A DNA stretch of 64,000 nt from Isoetes taiwanensis (lineage: Eukaryota > Streptophyta > Lycopodiopsida > Isoetales > Isoetaceae). Below are positions 23,962 through 37,049 of this stretch, in pieces. The notes beneath the pieces were generated by a model that made no database searches, was not told the DNA's origin, and worked only from the letters and a program-made list of their open reading frames with translations. Each line of letters begins with the position of its first letter. The first letter of the stretch is position 1. The stretch is from positions 5,646,698 through 5,710,697 of the forward strand of contig JAJEKV010000051.1 of NCBI GenBank assembly GCA_021234155.1, read 5' to 3'. A program made the translations under genes and the position numbers.

Positions 23962-24856
23962 TGTAGCACGACCACGACCCAGTATTCTTGAGCATCCTTG
24001 ACCCTACATACGAGCCACTTCAATACCCACTGTTCTTTCCACACGGAACACCAGGGTGGCATCCACACAATGACCAAAACATGTCTCAGATAGATTGGTA
24101 CCGAACCGGACTACTCCACCTAACCTCGCTTCTAGCAGCTAGGTAGATTGTGCGACGAAAATACCTCGTTGACATGTACCGAGGTCGAAGAGCGCCTCAA
24201 TTATATCGTAAATCGCGGGGCTATCGACGAAACTTCACACAACATGAAGATGACTTTATTGACGGCGGCGATCCCGATGCCCATTACGTAACTCTACCAA
24301 ATCCTTTCGGGCTCCAGGCGATGGTGTGCCGCTCAAGTAGCGGATGCCCCGGCACTTTCGCAAGAGTTAAAGGAAGGCCCAGCTTCTTCATAACTATAAC
24401 AACGAATCCAACGTGGCGAAATAAAACGAAGTTACATCCTGGCCAAAACGCATCGACAACCCCACGGTTGTCGTTCGAAGCATGCCACGAAAGAGTCCAA
24501 TATACAAAGAACATCATTCAAAATATCTCCGGACCCATATCGTACATGATGCACGTCATCGAATTTCAACAGAGGGGATTACCCCACGCACACATGGTCG
24601 TAAAGACAGAACATGAGATTCCGATAGACATGATCGATAGTTTAATCTCTGCAGAACTACCAGAAGACCCCGTACTAAGAGCACAAGTCGAGAAATACAT
24701 GATTCATAGACATACAAAATGCTGCCTCAAACAAAACAATCGATGCTGCTACAAGTACCCAAGGCCAATAAACCCAACAACATACATCGATGAAAAGGGA
24801 TACGTACAATATAGACGACGAACCGAAAAGCGTAAACGTAAATGTCGTCCCATATT
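23959..24856 (+). pseudogene. inverted Rep fragment A3
   Basis: Second copy of the A fragment. It is more open than A2: a single plus-strand frame from 24150 runs through TTNPTWRNKTKLHPGQ, MHVIEFQQRGLPHAHMVV (HUH motif, about 24550-24600) and CCLKQNNRCCYKYPRP. The frame crosses the junction near 24856 and ends at 24935 in antisense B3 sequence. It is therefore a chimeric frame, not a natural Rep C-terminus. The two tyrosines and the helicase are absent. Confidence 0.85.
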
Positions 24857-26236
24857 ACCGTCGACACCAAGAGCAGTAAAACAAAATAAGTTGTTCACAA
24901 TGCGTGAATTGTCAGAAAATTTGGGCATTGAATAAAGTTCTTCCAAGTTTCGGGGGAGAGGCTCAAGGGGCGGAAGTAAACGACGTCCATTGTTGCAACA
25001 GAACGATACATTTTCGGAGTCGAGCAAGTCAATGTGACATATGCCACATTTTCCTGCCCATTTCAACGGTTCATGTCCTGCAGGTTTCATGTCTCGTTGC
25101 ATCATGGCAATGCGCTTTTGCCAGTGTCGACTCGCTGTGTTACAATTTGTTATTTCAAGATTGGTGACTACTGTATTTTTATCACTTTGTTCCATGGAGG
25201 TTATATTCGATATAACCTCCATGGAACGATCTACTGAGCATGGCGGTGTTCGATCTGCGTTTAAGGTGGCAATGTTTTTTAGTCTCTTTCGAGCTTGATA
25301 TTCTCGCTGATACTTTCGACGACTGAGGATTTTGTTTACGTCACTCTCAGGAAGGCCTTCTAGATCAGCTGGAGATAGCCTATTAAAGATACGATGAGGG
25401 TGATATCAATGGAAAAAGATAAGATTCATTATATAATCTACATATGATTCAGGTAGATAGTCTTAGTAGGTCGTAAAAATCGAGATCAAGTGCTTTTACT
25501 AAACGACATGATACATAGAAAATAAAAGATTAACTATGACATCATCAATAAATGAATATAACGAACTTATTCTAAGTATAACTAATTCACTACTCTTATA
25601 GATATAAAAATTCATATAGCGTTTGTACTCACCTTGGACGCCCTCTCTTTTTTATGTCTGATGATCCCTGGTTACGTTCTTGTCCCATGTTAGGATCATA
25701 GAATGCTTCAATTCTGTAAATTGTATTCAAACATATAGTTAGAATACATTAGTGGATTACAAAGCATTAAAATTTATAATTTGTACCTGGAGGCTTCAAT
25801 GTCTCTATCCATAGAGATCTGTTGCTCTTCGGTTTTTATAGTAGCAGCTTTCAATTTTTTTCGGGCTTGAAATTCTCGGTCGTATTTTCGACGATTGACA
25901 ATTTTATTCATTTCATCGTTGGGGAGCGCTTCTAAATTAGCTAGAGACAGCCTATCAAAGATATGATGCAAAAGGCGTTAATTAAATGTACTAAGATTGA
26001 TTATAGACAGGCCAATAAAAAAACAACATAGAATGCAAGGAAATAGTCATGAAGATGACAAACAATAAGATATAACGTTTGAACTTACCTTGGACGTCCT
26101 CTTTTTTTTGTCCTTGTTTGATCTTCTTCTTGATTTGTTCCCATGTCTCCTTCATTCGATCCATGCTTTGTATTTTCACATCTTGTATATAACAGGTTTA
26201 CATCATGCTGGTGGTATTGATTAATAAATGGTGCAT
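24857..26236 (-). pseudogene. Rep N-terminal exons of array unit B3
   Basis: Third copy of the Rep start (ATG at 26236) with both RGRPR modules and the palindrome. It is cut at the same breakpoint as B2 and fused head to head with A3. It keeps KCGICHIDLLDSEN open for longer than B2. Confidence 0.75.
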
Positions 26237-28953
26237 GCAAAAGGATCTTAGTAAATCTCTATTGATTTATGAAATCTTTAATATATGTTTACAAATAGAT
26301 TTCTAACCTTATCTTCTACATCTGTATTTGCTTGTAAATTGCTTGTCGACATGTTGAACAATGGATAATAATGGCTGGATAGAAAAATAAGTCTGCAAAG
26401 GAAAAATTGTTAGTTCGAATATGGTGATACATGGATAAAACCTACAACAATCATATATGCTATTGTCTAGATTGCGGAATCCTCACTTTTCCAACTACTG
26501 ATTGCACACTTGGTTAGTGGTTTTCTTATAGACGCGTTTGTCTTTGGGCCTCCTCCGCCAAAACCTCTTGCCTTAAGAACTCTGACATAGGAATAAAACA
26601 TTTTCTCAACCAAATCATAGGTCAAGATTTTCTCCATGTGGGCATTAAGAATTTTGACTGGAAGCATTATCAAACAGCCAGGAATTTTGTTTGCAGGGCT
26701 TTTGTTGCAATGGATTGCACAGAGCTGCAGAATATAATATGATATTTGTCAATCTGGCCAATACACCTTTGTTAGGCCAATGCCAATGTTTTATGCATAT
26801 AGCGTCCCACAGGTTCTCTTCTTCTGATAGGCTCTCCTCTTCTGCTATCTTGCGCCATTTCTCGCTCAAAGTAACCCCATGCCTGTGCAAAATGAATCTA
26901 TTCTTTTCCCCAAGCTTCAAATCTGGGTCAAATTCCAGAAAAGGAACTTGGGGCTCCATGCCCTAATAATTTATTCGCCAATTACTCATAGATTTCACTG
27001 ATCCAATTCCTGCATGGAGCGCTGCCATGTAGCCTTGCCACACTGACAGTAGTTTCTATAAGAAAGCCTGTTGATGTGAGAACAGAACAGAGGCGGTGAA
27101 ATCTGGGAGGGATCTTTAAAGAAATCAATTTTTCCTAAGTTGGGCTCTTCAGAATGCCAGAGATAGGATTTATATTTGTGCACCTATAGGTTCAAGATAG
27201 ATTCAAAATAACCGAATCAAGAATTGAAAAAAATCAATGGGCTCTTTTCCCATATTATGAATCTCAGGAATCTTCTTAATCAACATGGTCGGAGTTGTTA
27301 CTGGTCCCTCTGATGCCATTAGTATTCATGCCTCTAAGCCTTTTTTTTCTCAGAAGAACAGGAAGAGCACATCATTATGTTGGCAGACTGAAGTGGGAGA
27401 GTGCATTTATGTTTGGTTTTGTTTGCATTGTGATTGAGTATGGAGCCTGTGCTTGTGCCTACACAAAAACTAAGCATATTTAATAGCCATCCGAGCTCCA
27501 AAGCAAATTCTCAGAGACCCTAAACGAAAATGACAAAGTAGAATGCAGTTGGCTTTAAGAAAATAGACAATGAACTGTGTTAGATGAGATAGCAATGAAA
27601 ATAGACAATGAACTGTGCATTATAGCATTATTGAGGTTAAGCAAGGACATGTAATAGAGAAATTAACTTGAAATTTTAGGAGGCAAGATTCATGTTGGCC
27701 CAGAAAGCACATCCGTTCGCAAAGGCCAGCGGAGATTTAGTATTCTGCCCGTTCTCTCATCTTGGTTTCTATTTCTGCCAAAAAAATCAACAGCAATGAG
27801 AATGAGATCCAACACACCAAATGTACCCACTCGGATTGCTTTTTCTCTCAAATCATCCTTTCACCATGCCAAAGTCTATCTTCTCTTAGTCTTGGTTAAA
27901 ATTTTATGAAGAGCAACCTCAAATCAAGAATTGGGTTTGTCAGATTTCAAGGATGTTTATTTTCCCTGTTTTTTTTGTCAGGGAGTATGGAGAGACGAAA
28001 ATGGTCCCTCCCTTATTTCTTCCTCTCTCCCCGAAAAAATTTTATCTGGACTCATCATTCAAATCGAAGCCTTGCTTTTACAATACATAAAATGTTTGCC
28101 TTTTTGCAGACCGGCATTGGCACAACCCATACAAAATATAGTCCCATATCGAAAATTGTATCCAATGCCTTGATCGGATTTCGTAGTCCTCTTGCAAATT
28201 CGCCATTTTTTCACCGTTTTGACTATTTTCTATGCTATGACAATCATGCGAAGCATTGGACTCGATCTCTTAAATGAAAAGCTTGAATCATGTTTTGCTT
28301 GATAGTCTCAAAGTGGGCCTTTGAATCATAAGAAAACAGAAATTTCTATATCGTGGGCGAGATTAAAATAATTGGCCCAATACGGGAGGGGACACTGGAT
28401 GAATGACTGTTTGATGATCACGGCGATTCAGCCTTAATTCTCGAATCACAATAATAGAAGCTGCAGGCATGCCTTGCGTGAATTCAACCTATGGGGTTTT
28501 TCTCTTTGTGTCTTATCACAGTCCTTGGCCTGAGAATCATTGTTTTTTCTTCAACTCTAATTACGACTCCTCCAACTGACACAAGATTTTATAATTTTGA
28601 TTCGGCTTGCAAGAAACAAACAGAGATTGTGAGATTTTTGCACATACCTGGCTCATCCGCAAAGTCCAGCTCCTCTTTTTTGAAAATGTTGTCTAGGAAG
28701 TACGTTTGCACGGCAGATTAATGTTGCAAAGCTCTAAGGGCTGCAAATCAAAACTTTGCTCTAAGAATTAATCAGGGCTTCGTTTTGGCAATGAGGGCTT
28801 CGCTTTGGAGCCTGCAAATTAGTGCTATACTATGCTATTTGCTTATTCCGCATCTAAATTTCAAATTTAACTTAAGGAAAAATTACCTCTTTGTGCAGGG
28901 GATCACAGATGTTGGACGACTTCAAGATCCTCAAATTGCACTTTTAAATAGGA
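24857..28953 (-). repeat. array unit B3
   Basis: Third copy of B and the one whose right end is continuous with unique flanking sequence. The stretch 27700-28470 differs most from B1 and B2, almost always at CAG/CTG/CG words. Confidence 0.8.
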
Positions 28954-29385
28954 GACTGCACTCTGAACTTTCATGGAGTCAGGCCCTGAATTGCAATTAA
29001 GCTCTAACCTAAGTTTGAAATCAACTTTAGGGAGAAATTACCTCTTTGCGCAGGGGTTCACAGATGCTGGACGGCTTTGACAGCAAGCTCTTCAAGGTAT
29101 TGAATCACTGTATTTTTGGCAAGAAGAAGGTGGGCCAAATTTTCGGAATCTGCTTTTTCTTTAAGTTCACAGATTCAAAATTTAGATTCAAGATACAGGA
29201 ATTAAAAAGTCTATTTATTGCCAAAGACTCAAGGCCCGATGCATCAAAAATTGATTCTACAAACTGTCTTTCAACTGTTTGTGTTTTTGGTAGGGCTCTT
29301 TGCACGAGAGGCTCCAGCGAGCTTCATAACTGTGCTCGGCGAGAAGTTGCAAGAATCAAAGTGGCCAGAGGCATTTTTTGCCTAA
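28895..29385 (+). pseudogene. exon-like segments at the right edge of the array, family unknown
   Basis: After the acceptor CTCTTTGTGCAG (about 28898) an open frame encodes GITDVGRLQDPQIALLNR and then RLHSELSWSQ, crossing the end of B3. A second acceptor, CTCTTTGCGCAG (about 29053), precedes a near copy that is stopped early. A third acceptor, TTTTTGGTAG (29293), opens a 30-codon segment, LFAREAPASFITVLGEKLQE then SKWPEAFFA and stop TAA at 29383. These look like plant exons, but I cannot name the gene. The first and second segments look like a duplicated exon. Confidence 0.35.
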
Positions 29386-29639
29386 ATTTTTACAGAAACC
29401 CTGCCGGAGTTCCCCTCGATGTGTTAAGTGTCAGCAAATGCATGTGTAGCAGGGGTTAACTAATGCGTACCAGACAATTTCTACATTAAAGCTTGAAATT
29501 ACAAAAAAACCATAAAAATTACCTCGTTCAAGGAGACACCGGTATTGCCAAACGGGGGCGATTTTAGCGTAGGCTTCAAGGCCCTTTGATTGCCGCAGGA
29601 GGATGGGAGGCTTTGGGAGGCAGAGGCATACGTGGTGAG

Positions 29640-32330
29640 TAACAATCGGAAAAAAATTCAGTTTCTAAAAACACATATTATTTTAAGTGCCGGGAAGATA
29701 TAGATATTGATAATTCTAGTAATCTTATATATAGGAAGAATATAGGAAGACAAGTTTTTGTACTATCAATGGGTCTACGAACTATGGTCCATGAACATCT
29801 GGGAACAAAATCCAGGCTTAAATATATCAAGGTCTAAAGTCAAGCGTCAAGAATTAGGTTAGAAGAAGTCAAATCGAATTCAATTGAGTTGCACTATGAC
29901 CTCATAATATACACACCACAGTCAAGATATCTTTGATAGTTATTAAAAGACGTAACAAATATAGTTATTCACTAACAGCTTGGTTGGCAATGGGGCACAA
30001 CCACACACCAGATTACCTCTTAAGTTCAAGCAAGAAAGCTTTTAAAAAGAATTTTAGGCTCATTCATCTCTAATATCCGCTTCGATATTCTCACCCTAAA
30101 ACTAACAATGTAATGGTACAAAGCTAAAGGACTAACGTTAGCCAAAAAAGAACATCTTATAAGGCATTGTTCAGAAAAATCACTAGATAGCCAATCTTGG
30201 ACTCTATATGCCCAAAGGCATAGCTCAATCATGGTCCAAAGACGCCTTCTCCAATCACATTATAAGATCTAAATTTGTTTGTAGCCTTGTCTAGCTCAGC
30301 ATATGTAAAAAAGCCAAGCAGAACCTACCTTGTCACACAGCTGGATGCAAATTGGTGACGTTGAACTAGTAACACTAGCTCACTATTGTTTATTAAAACT
30401 TCTTGGCAAAGAGTCGAGTTAAATTTGAATTTAAAGTAAAAGGGAATGGCCATGCCGAGACCGCCCAGAGTTGCACTATGTAACACGCTAGCCCTAGAAT
30501 GGCTATGTCAAGTCCGCCCAGAGTTCCACTTAAGCAGAGCAACCTAGAGTTTATCCCGTCAATTAAATGATGTACAATTCCCACTGGAAATACGACCCCA
30601 CTATGCAGGGATGGTCATAAATTTTTGAAAGATCACGTGTCTCATCCCCTACAAATGTTGCTTTCTGGCATATAGAAAGAAGATGCATTCCGGCATATAG
30701 AAGGAAGACCAAAATAATTTGAGTTAATCACATTTACGCACTACTAGTAGTAATTTGAGAATAAATGTGTATTTCAATTACTTGATGCGTTGATGTCATT
30801 CATTATTATTTCTAGCTTGAAGATACGATAACTATTCATGCAAAATGGATATTATTACATTGGATTAGACCATGAGATGTACGCTAAGGAAAGTTGTAAT
30901 ATTCCAAGACTTGCTTCGTCCAACTGCAATAAATTGTAAGTCTAGATGAAATTCTAGAATGTACCGAAACTTTTAAGCCATCATGCATCAAATTAGTGAG
31001 ACTATGTCCCATTTAAACCAGTACATTGATTCCATAATATTATTGAATCTGTTGTTTCTGCCTTAGACTGAGCTGATTGTGGAACAAAGACATGGAACAT
31101 ATGTCCTTCAAAGTCATGGGTTCTACTAGCAAGAACAATATGACTATGTTGTTTGAATGTGCTTAAGGCATTGGTACACAAAGAAATAGGCTATTGCAGT
31201 CGTATATATCTGCTTGGTGTGAGTACTGACATTGCAAGTCAACATCTGTTTCGTGGGCTATATTAATGTAATGGAGTCATTGCATTGTGTTCACTAGTTT
31301 GTTCTAACTTCATGCAAATGTGTTTGACATTGGTACACATGTTATAATGTCGTACATAATTTCCTAAAATCCTAAAATGCAAAATGAGGAGCAACGCGAA
31401 GCCTTTTTGCGACAACAAATCACATCTTTATAAAGCATCTCCTCAAGAAAATATGTCAACCTTGAACTTTAACCAAACATTTCTTCTGGAATGTCCATAG
31501 AATGAAAAGCCATCCTACTTTGTGCATTCATTCAGTGCGGCCAAGAGCTTGAATAAAGTATAAATTTAGATCTCATTCTCATATACAGATTTGCTACTTG
31601 TTTCTTGTATCTCTGCCAGTGCTGCAACAGCATTTGCTACAACCATTGGATTGCTTCATGGCATTGCTTGAGACAGAATGCTAGCCCACGAGTGTCGACC
31701 TTCAAAATGGAGAAAGGAAAATGCATATAAATGTTTGGGTCAATCCAAAAACCAAATTCAAACAGTCTTATGCTCGGCATGGCATAAAGCGTTTGCATTA
31801 TGCCTGTCTGCTACAGAGGCACAAGCAACAAAAATAAAAAATCTATTCTGCAGTTGCGAGCATCACATATGAGCTTAAATTCCCATTCTTTCATCAAGCT
31901 GCTAACCACTTCATGCAAAATGCTTTTGACACAGAAATAATAATAATAATAAACAAAACAAATGCAAGGATTTTCCATTGGGTTTTCGATTCAGGCATTT
32001 GCAAGGAGTAATCAACTAGGTTTCCAGATTGTAAGACATAATTTTCCAGCTGGCTTTTAATAAAACTGAAAGAATCTATAAATAAATGCTCATTGATTCA
32101 GATATCCGAAGTAAAGAACAAAGAAATTGCCCCTAGATCGATGCACTTTCTTAAGAAAAGAAAAATGAATAGACATATAGAGCATGCAGAACACATGAAG
32201 AGATTATGAAATGCATTCAGTACACCTTTATGAAAACAAAAAATGAGTAACTAACCTGTTACATATTTGAACACTGCCCTGCCATGTATCATACCAGCAA
32301 CCAGAAATAGCATCCATATAATATCAAATC
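29640..32330. other. no recognisable gene
   Basis: AT-rich sequence with no conserved motif in six frames. Around 29700-29752 the minus strand reads TCTTCCTATATATAAG and the plus strand contains CTAG followed by T. Either could be a Helitron end, but no hairpin supports it. Confidence 0.4.
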
Positions 32331-32331
32331 A

Positions 32332-33874
32332 CCTAACCTGACCGCACTGCCCATAACATGTCTTTGCTGCAACCACAATAATTGTTTTATCTTCCCTGGA
32401 TCCAAGCGCATCTTGCACGTGCATGTACCTGCAATAAGCAAGCAAGAAGTTTCAAATTTAAGTAATGCAAGAAAACAAATAGACAAATTAAAGAGATGTT
32501 ATTGGATGCAGTTTCTAAACACATCTCGCAATGAACAAACAACTTTAACATCAAACCCACAAGCCTCTTGGATCATTGGCTTTCCAATCTCACCTTCAAT
32601 GCCAACCACCATATTAATACCAGACATCTGTTTCGAAAAAACAAACAATTTGGGAAGCAGCCTCGGCTGATCTCAAACCATTCATTTATCAGACCTCAGC
32701 ATTGAGAACATCTAAATGAACTGCACCACCATCACCCTTGTCGTCGCCACGCCATTCAAACTTATTGGACAACTGAAGACGTTCAAGGTCTAACTGCATA
32801 AATCTGGTCTGAAAATTTTAGTTGGAAGCGCAACAGCCTACTACACTTACGTTCTCATGAATTGCTTAGATTCATCCACGTGTATTCACCCATGTAGAGA
32901 CATACATACCTAACACAGTTAGCATAAGAAAGCAAATGCTGACACATTTGCTCAAATGCAAAGCTTCTAGGAAGCCACAATATTTGTATTTTCACCACAT
33001 GTTTGATTATTCAACGGACACATGTTTGTATCTTTAGCTTCCTTTATATTTCTTACTCGAAACAATCATCAGAACCAAAAAGGGAAGTATTGTTTTGCAA
33101 TTAGGGGCTCTAGTTTATTTAATCCTATGGTAACACATATGGTAACACAATAGGATGCAATACATATCATTGTTTCTTTAGTACACATTAACCAAACAAC
33201 GAATGGACATCTATATTGATGAGATCTAGACAGTTTGACAGCTCATAAATGCAAGGATTACTTACTCCCGACTATCAGAACAACGAGGCATAATTATTGT
33301 CGGTGCGTCCATGGATAAGTCAAGCTTGAGGGCAGCAGAACCTTCTAAATCAGTTTGCTGTATAAGATGCTCCAGTCCTCCTACCTTATCCACTACTGTA
33401 ATAACATGTTGGGACTGATATACAACGAAATAAACAATGAAATAAACATTGCCTCTAGATTAAAAGCACAAAATTACTTACCGAGATATCATGCATATTC
33501 TGGCCCCAGTTAGTTACATCTGAATTTGAAAAATCGATGTCCATGAGATATGATAGAAAATTGACATAGCCACGTCGTTCCGTTGAAAAGATATAGGATA
33601 ATTTGCGGAAAAAGAAGAACTGATCCGACATTTTCTTTTGCCGACATTCCTTTTGCAACAAAGTGACAGTTCTGTATAAGTAAAGCAAAAACCTCAAAAT
33701 TAGAAGTATCAAAGATGGCCCTAGCAAGACTGTGAAATGCAAAAGATATACAGGCAGATCCATGTAACAAGCTCCAAGAAATTAAACGCACCTGTTGTAG
33801 ATTAACTTGTAGCCAAGCCGGATAGGAAACTTAAAGGTTTGCTTCAAAATCTCACCTCCAGCTCTAAGAATAAC
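32332..33874 (-). pseudogene. VPS13-like lipid-transfer protein fragment
   Basis: Exons that splice in frame: 33792-33874, 33482-33671, 33266-33414, 32695-32803, then from 32627. They encode FKFPIRLGYKLIYNR, a stretch ending WGQNMHDIS, SAALKLDLSMDAPTIIMP, MQLDLERLQLSN and MSGINMVVGIEGEIGKPM ending SLRDVF. The succession of AP-x-II-x-P, LDL-x-x-L-x-x-SN and GIN-x-x-VGI resembles the repeated modules of plant VPS13 proteins, which bridge organelle membranes and move lipids. The donor after SLRDVF is poor, and a further candidate exon (about 32332-32426) does not fit the family. Whole VPS13 proteins exceed 3000 residues, so this is a fragment, probably a Helitron capture. An upstream exon near 33970-34110 is possible. 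Confidence 0.55.
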
Positions 33875-34439
33875 CTGCAAATCGTAAATCTTCAAATTTA
33901 TGAGAAAAAGATGCAACTAGCTTTATTTGCCATATCTGCCAAGCTTTAAAAAGGGGATACGAAAAAAACCTGACTAGTTACGCTCCAACAATCCATGAGT
34001 CTTTTCAAAATTTCCAGCTTCTTTACACAGAATGAATTCCTTGCTTCTTTGATAAACAATTTTGGCATAAGAGCCACGTCGAATCCAGGTCTGGTCGCTC
34101 AGCAACAGGTCAAAATCTATCTTTTCCCTAGCACTCGAAGACACGAATATATCTGCATCATAATGGAGACCAATCGCAGCTCTTTAAGCAGAGCATCATA
34201 ACACCAGAGTTTCAATCTCAGCTAACCAGCTCGTTATAGATTTTCACAGGCGGAGGCTTTTTCCAAGAGGCAGACAAATAAGAGAAAACCGTAGCAGTAT
34301 GAAAGAAGCCACGGCCATGTCGTTGGCCTTCTTTGCCATATCTCTGCGTTTCTGTCTCCAAAGCGTCCCCATTAAAAAGTCTAAAGAAAACTAGAAACTC
34401 CCTCTAATCTTCTTCAAGGCTCTATGCCACGTAAGTAAT

Positions 34440-34867
34440 GGGCATTAAATATTAGTGCCACCTCGTCACATGGCAAAGGATTATTAATGTTGGTGCCACC
34501 TCATAATGTGGCACTTATTGCAATAGCATTTAATCCAATAGTATCGATGGCTAGGATTGAATGTTCAAATCTAACGGTCTAAAACAAAAGCCCCAAATAA
34601 AGGGGCTTTTGATCTCGGCCGTCCATCCAGCACGTTTGACGGCCATGGTGGCGACACCCAACCCATGCCCTCATGCATGCCCCATGCATGCCCCCCATCA
34701 CATTTCTATGCCCATGCATGACCTCCCCCATGAGGTGGCGGCATCATGGCCTTCCATTTCCGATTGGACGGCTGGCATTAATCTCTATATAGCATGGGTA
34801 CATCCAAATCTCTATGCGCAAGGGGGCATCCTAATAATTTTATATATATAGTAGATAGATAGATATA
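34440..34867 (-). mobile_element. probable Helitron 5' end region
   Basis: On the minus strand the segment begins TCTACTATATATATAAAA and runs into GGATGCCCCCTTGCGC. TC plus an AT-rich start is typical of Helitron 5' ends. Related sequence (TGCCCCCTTGTG, then GGTGTCGC and GGACCGTCCAGATC) lies at 36700-36790, and a further relative at 40364-40589. Near 34585-34615, AAAGCCCC...GGGGCTTT forms a hairpin. The VPS13 pieces lie downstream on the same strand, so this could be the 5' end of the element that captured them. Confidence 0.45.
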
Positions 34868-34869
34868 CA

Positions 34870-36690
34870 AGTCTTTATACTATGAGGGAGTGTACACAAT
34901 TGGGGATTATACTGATATTTTGAAAAGCGCCTATCACATGTAATTTTTAAATTTTTGCTCGAAGTTTTCTTTGATGTGTACAGGTTATAAAGGGAGATCA
35001 TTGACAGGTTGCAGGGAAAGAGAGCCTAGGATAATAGTTATTGCATTAAAACATGATAATTTATCTATTTATAAGACGTTGGCATTGTCGAAGTGCGTGA
35101 ATGTTATGGTAGTTAACAGGAACCTACTTGAATGGAAGTACCCTTTGCATCATAAATCACTCTAATGTACAATATCAAGAAATAGAAGTCACGGTGTTTT
35201 GAACATGTTGAATAGTCACGTATTGCTTCAAACATAAGCTTCATGCTTTTGACAAACCACAAAGAATGACCTTCAGCAAAATTTATTTTTTCTAATCTAA
35301 CAACTAAGGTGCTCCCTTCCTTCAACTAAAAAAAAGGAAGCAAGATTTGATAATCAATTTTTTTCATATAGAGCTTTGATATTTCATGCAGATGATGAGC
35401 GCTCCTTCATAGTCAAATTTGCAACCTTGCGTTCCAACTGAAATCGAAAACCAAAAGGCAATAGTAGTTGCAACTTTGTGTTGCCACTAAAATCAAGACC
35501 CAAGCAGTGATAATGAAGGTTAAAAAATGAAAGTTTAAGCTTGACACATTGCAACAAAAGTTCACTACAAAAGCATGATTTTATTTAAAATAAGCAACCC
35601 TATGGAGTTATTATTGATCGCCCTCTAGGCACCGATCTGACATATTATTTGAGGTGACAAATAGTCACCAAAGTCTATTATATTAATTCAGTCTATTAAA
35701 CCCAACTTGCAAAATGAATTTTGACACATAGCTGTTGTTTAAAGAACATATGGATCTTCATCTTGTTTTTACAGGAGTCAACCATGAGTAACTACACATG
35801 AAAAGCAGTAAGTATTGACATCTGATTAAAGCCCTTGGTTCATGCAACTAAACATACACAATTATTGACTGCATGTGCATCACACAAACACCATTTTGTG
35901 TCTAGCATTGTGGGCTGCATCATTCAAACTAGTTATGGCTGCAAAAAAAATGATTCATAGTTAGAAACACACCATTAAACAGAAGTATTTACATCAGTAA
36001 ATTGATTTCCAATACAACTACGGCATGATTGCGCCTATTGCTAGCATATTAACCAAAATAAGGCACACCATAATTTCAGGCAAAATATATAGTTATAAGC
36101 ATGTTTTTCTAAGAACTTGAAATAGCAAACTTCTGGTCACAGGCAACGATTTGGTGGTCCCGAAAATGACCATTGCAACTCCCAAAAAGTTTTGTGAACT
36201 TGCAGATTTTGGAACTTATGCAAAATGCTGCAAGATATAGTCTATTGCTGCAATTCCTGCAAACATTGAGGCATTGCACAAAAATTCGCAAGAAAAGGAG
36301 CAATATGCTTTTAGTAGCAGACATTGAAAGTAAAGCATGGGACTCTAAATTATCCCAAATGGCAAATATGTAGATCATGCCAGGACTTATCATTATGCTG
36401 CAATCAAAGAGATGAAACTCGCAAACCACTCCAATAACTTTATACAGCATTCACAATATATTAAGTCAATTTGGCTGATGGGAAGAATATATATGTGTAA
36501 CAACACACATTTCAAAGCCCTTTCTACAAAATGGGGAGTGCTAACCTCTTTTTCAAATAATCATTTGGCATATTTCACTACCTCAAGTTGACACTACATC
36601 ACGTAGGTTCTCTTTAGATTACCAACTTTTCAAATAAGATTCAAGTTTTCAAAAAATTCTTAGTTCCCCATTGAAAAAGTGTCAAAAGTA
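34870..36690. other. no recognisable gene
   Basis: AT-rich sequence; the longest frames show no known motif. No clear repeat unit was noticed. Confidence 0.4.
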
Positions 36691-36699
36691 AACCTTGAA

Positions 36700-36790
36700 T
36701 AGCGAACATTTTTTGGTGGGTCAGATCTGGACGGTCCACACAGCGACACCTCGACGTCTACACACAAGGGGGCAGCTTATATTATAACCG
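36700..36790 (-). repeat. Helitron 5'-like subterminal sequence
   Basis: The minus strand carries GCTGCCCCCTTGTGTG, then GAGGTGTCGC and GGACCGTCCAGATC. It shares this block with 40460-40560 and, more weakly, with 34780-34860. The extreme end is not clear. Confidence 0.4.
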
Positions 36791-37045
36791 CTTCCCTCCT
36801 TTTGCCTTGATAAGCTGTACTGTTTTGTAAACCTGGATTATTCGCAAAGGGTACACCAGTCAGTGCTCAAAATTTGCATTATTCCATGAACTTATAACAG
36901 CTTTTATAACTCAAAATTTTATAACAGCTTATATTATAACCGCTTCCCTCCTTTTGCCTTGATAAGCTCTACTGTTTTGTAAACCTGGATTATTCGCAAA
37001 GGGTACACTAGTCAGTGCTCAAAATTTGCATTATTCCATGAACTT
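36773..37045. repeat. tandem duplication, period 152
   Basis: A block of about 120 bases starting CAGCTTATATTATAACCG at 36773 is repeated from 36925 with two or three changes, including GATAAGCTGTAC to GATAAGCTCTAC. Confidence 0.85.
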
Positions 37046-37049
37046 TGAA

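Larger units (their letters stand above)
14863..28953. repeat. 5-kb tandem array: B1, A2-B2, A3-B3
   Basis: Segment B occurs at 14863-18967, 19865-23961 and 24857-28953 (periods 5002 and 4992). Before B2 and B3 lies A, about 0.9 kb, which is an inverted piece of the Rep gene (matching about 14530 back to 13615). B1 continues leftward into the intact-order Rep gene. B3 continues rightward, past the point where B1 and B2 stop, through an open exon-like sequence. So the outer borders are ancestral and the A-B units are the added ones. The B-to-A junctions share GGA with both parents, a microhomology. Confidence 0.85.

Noticed and set aside
32332-32426. Exon with ALGSREDKTIIVVAAK as the next VPS13 exon
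   Set aside because: It has good splice sites but does not match the family at that place, and the donor before it is weak. Left as a possible separate piece.
34585-34615. AAAGCCCC/GGGGCTTT hairpin as a Helitron 3' end
   Set aside because: No CTRR follows at the right distance on either strand.
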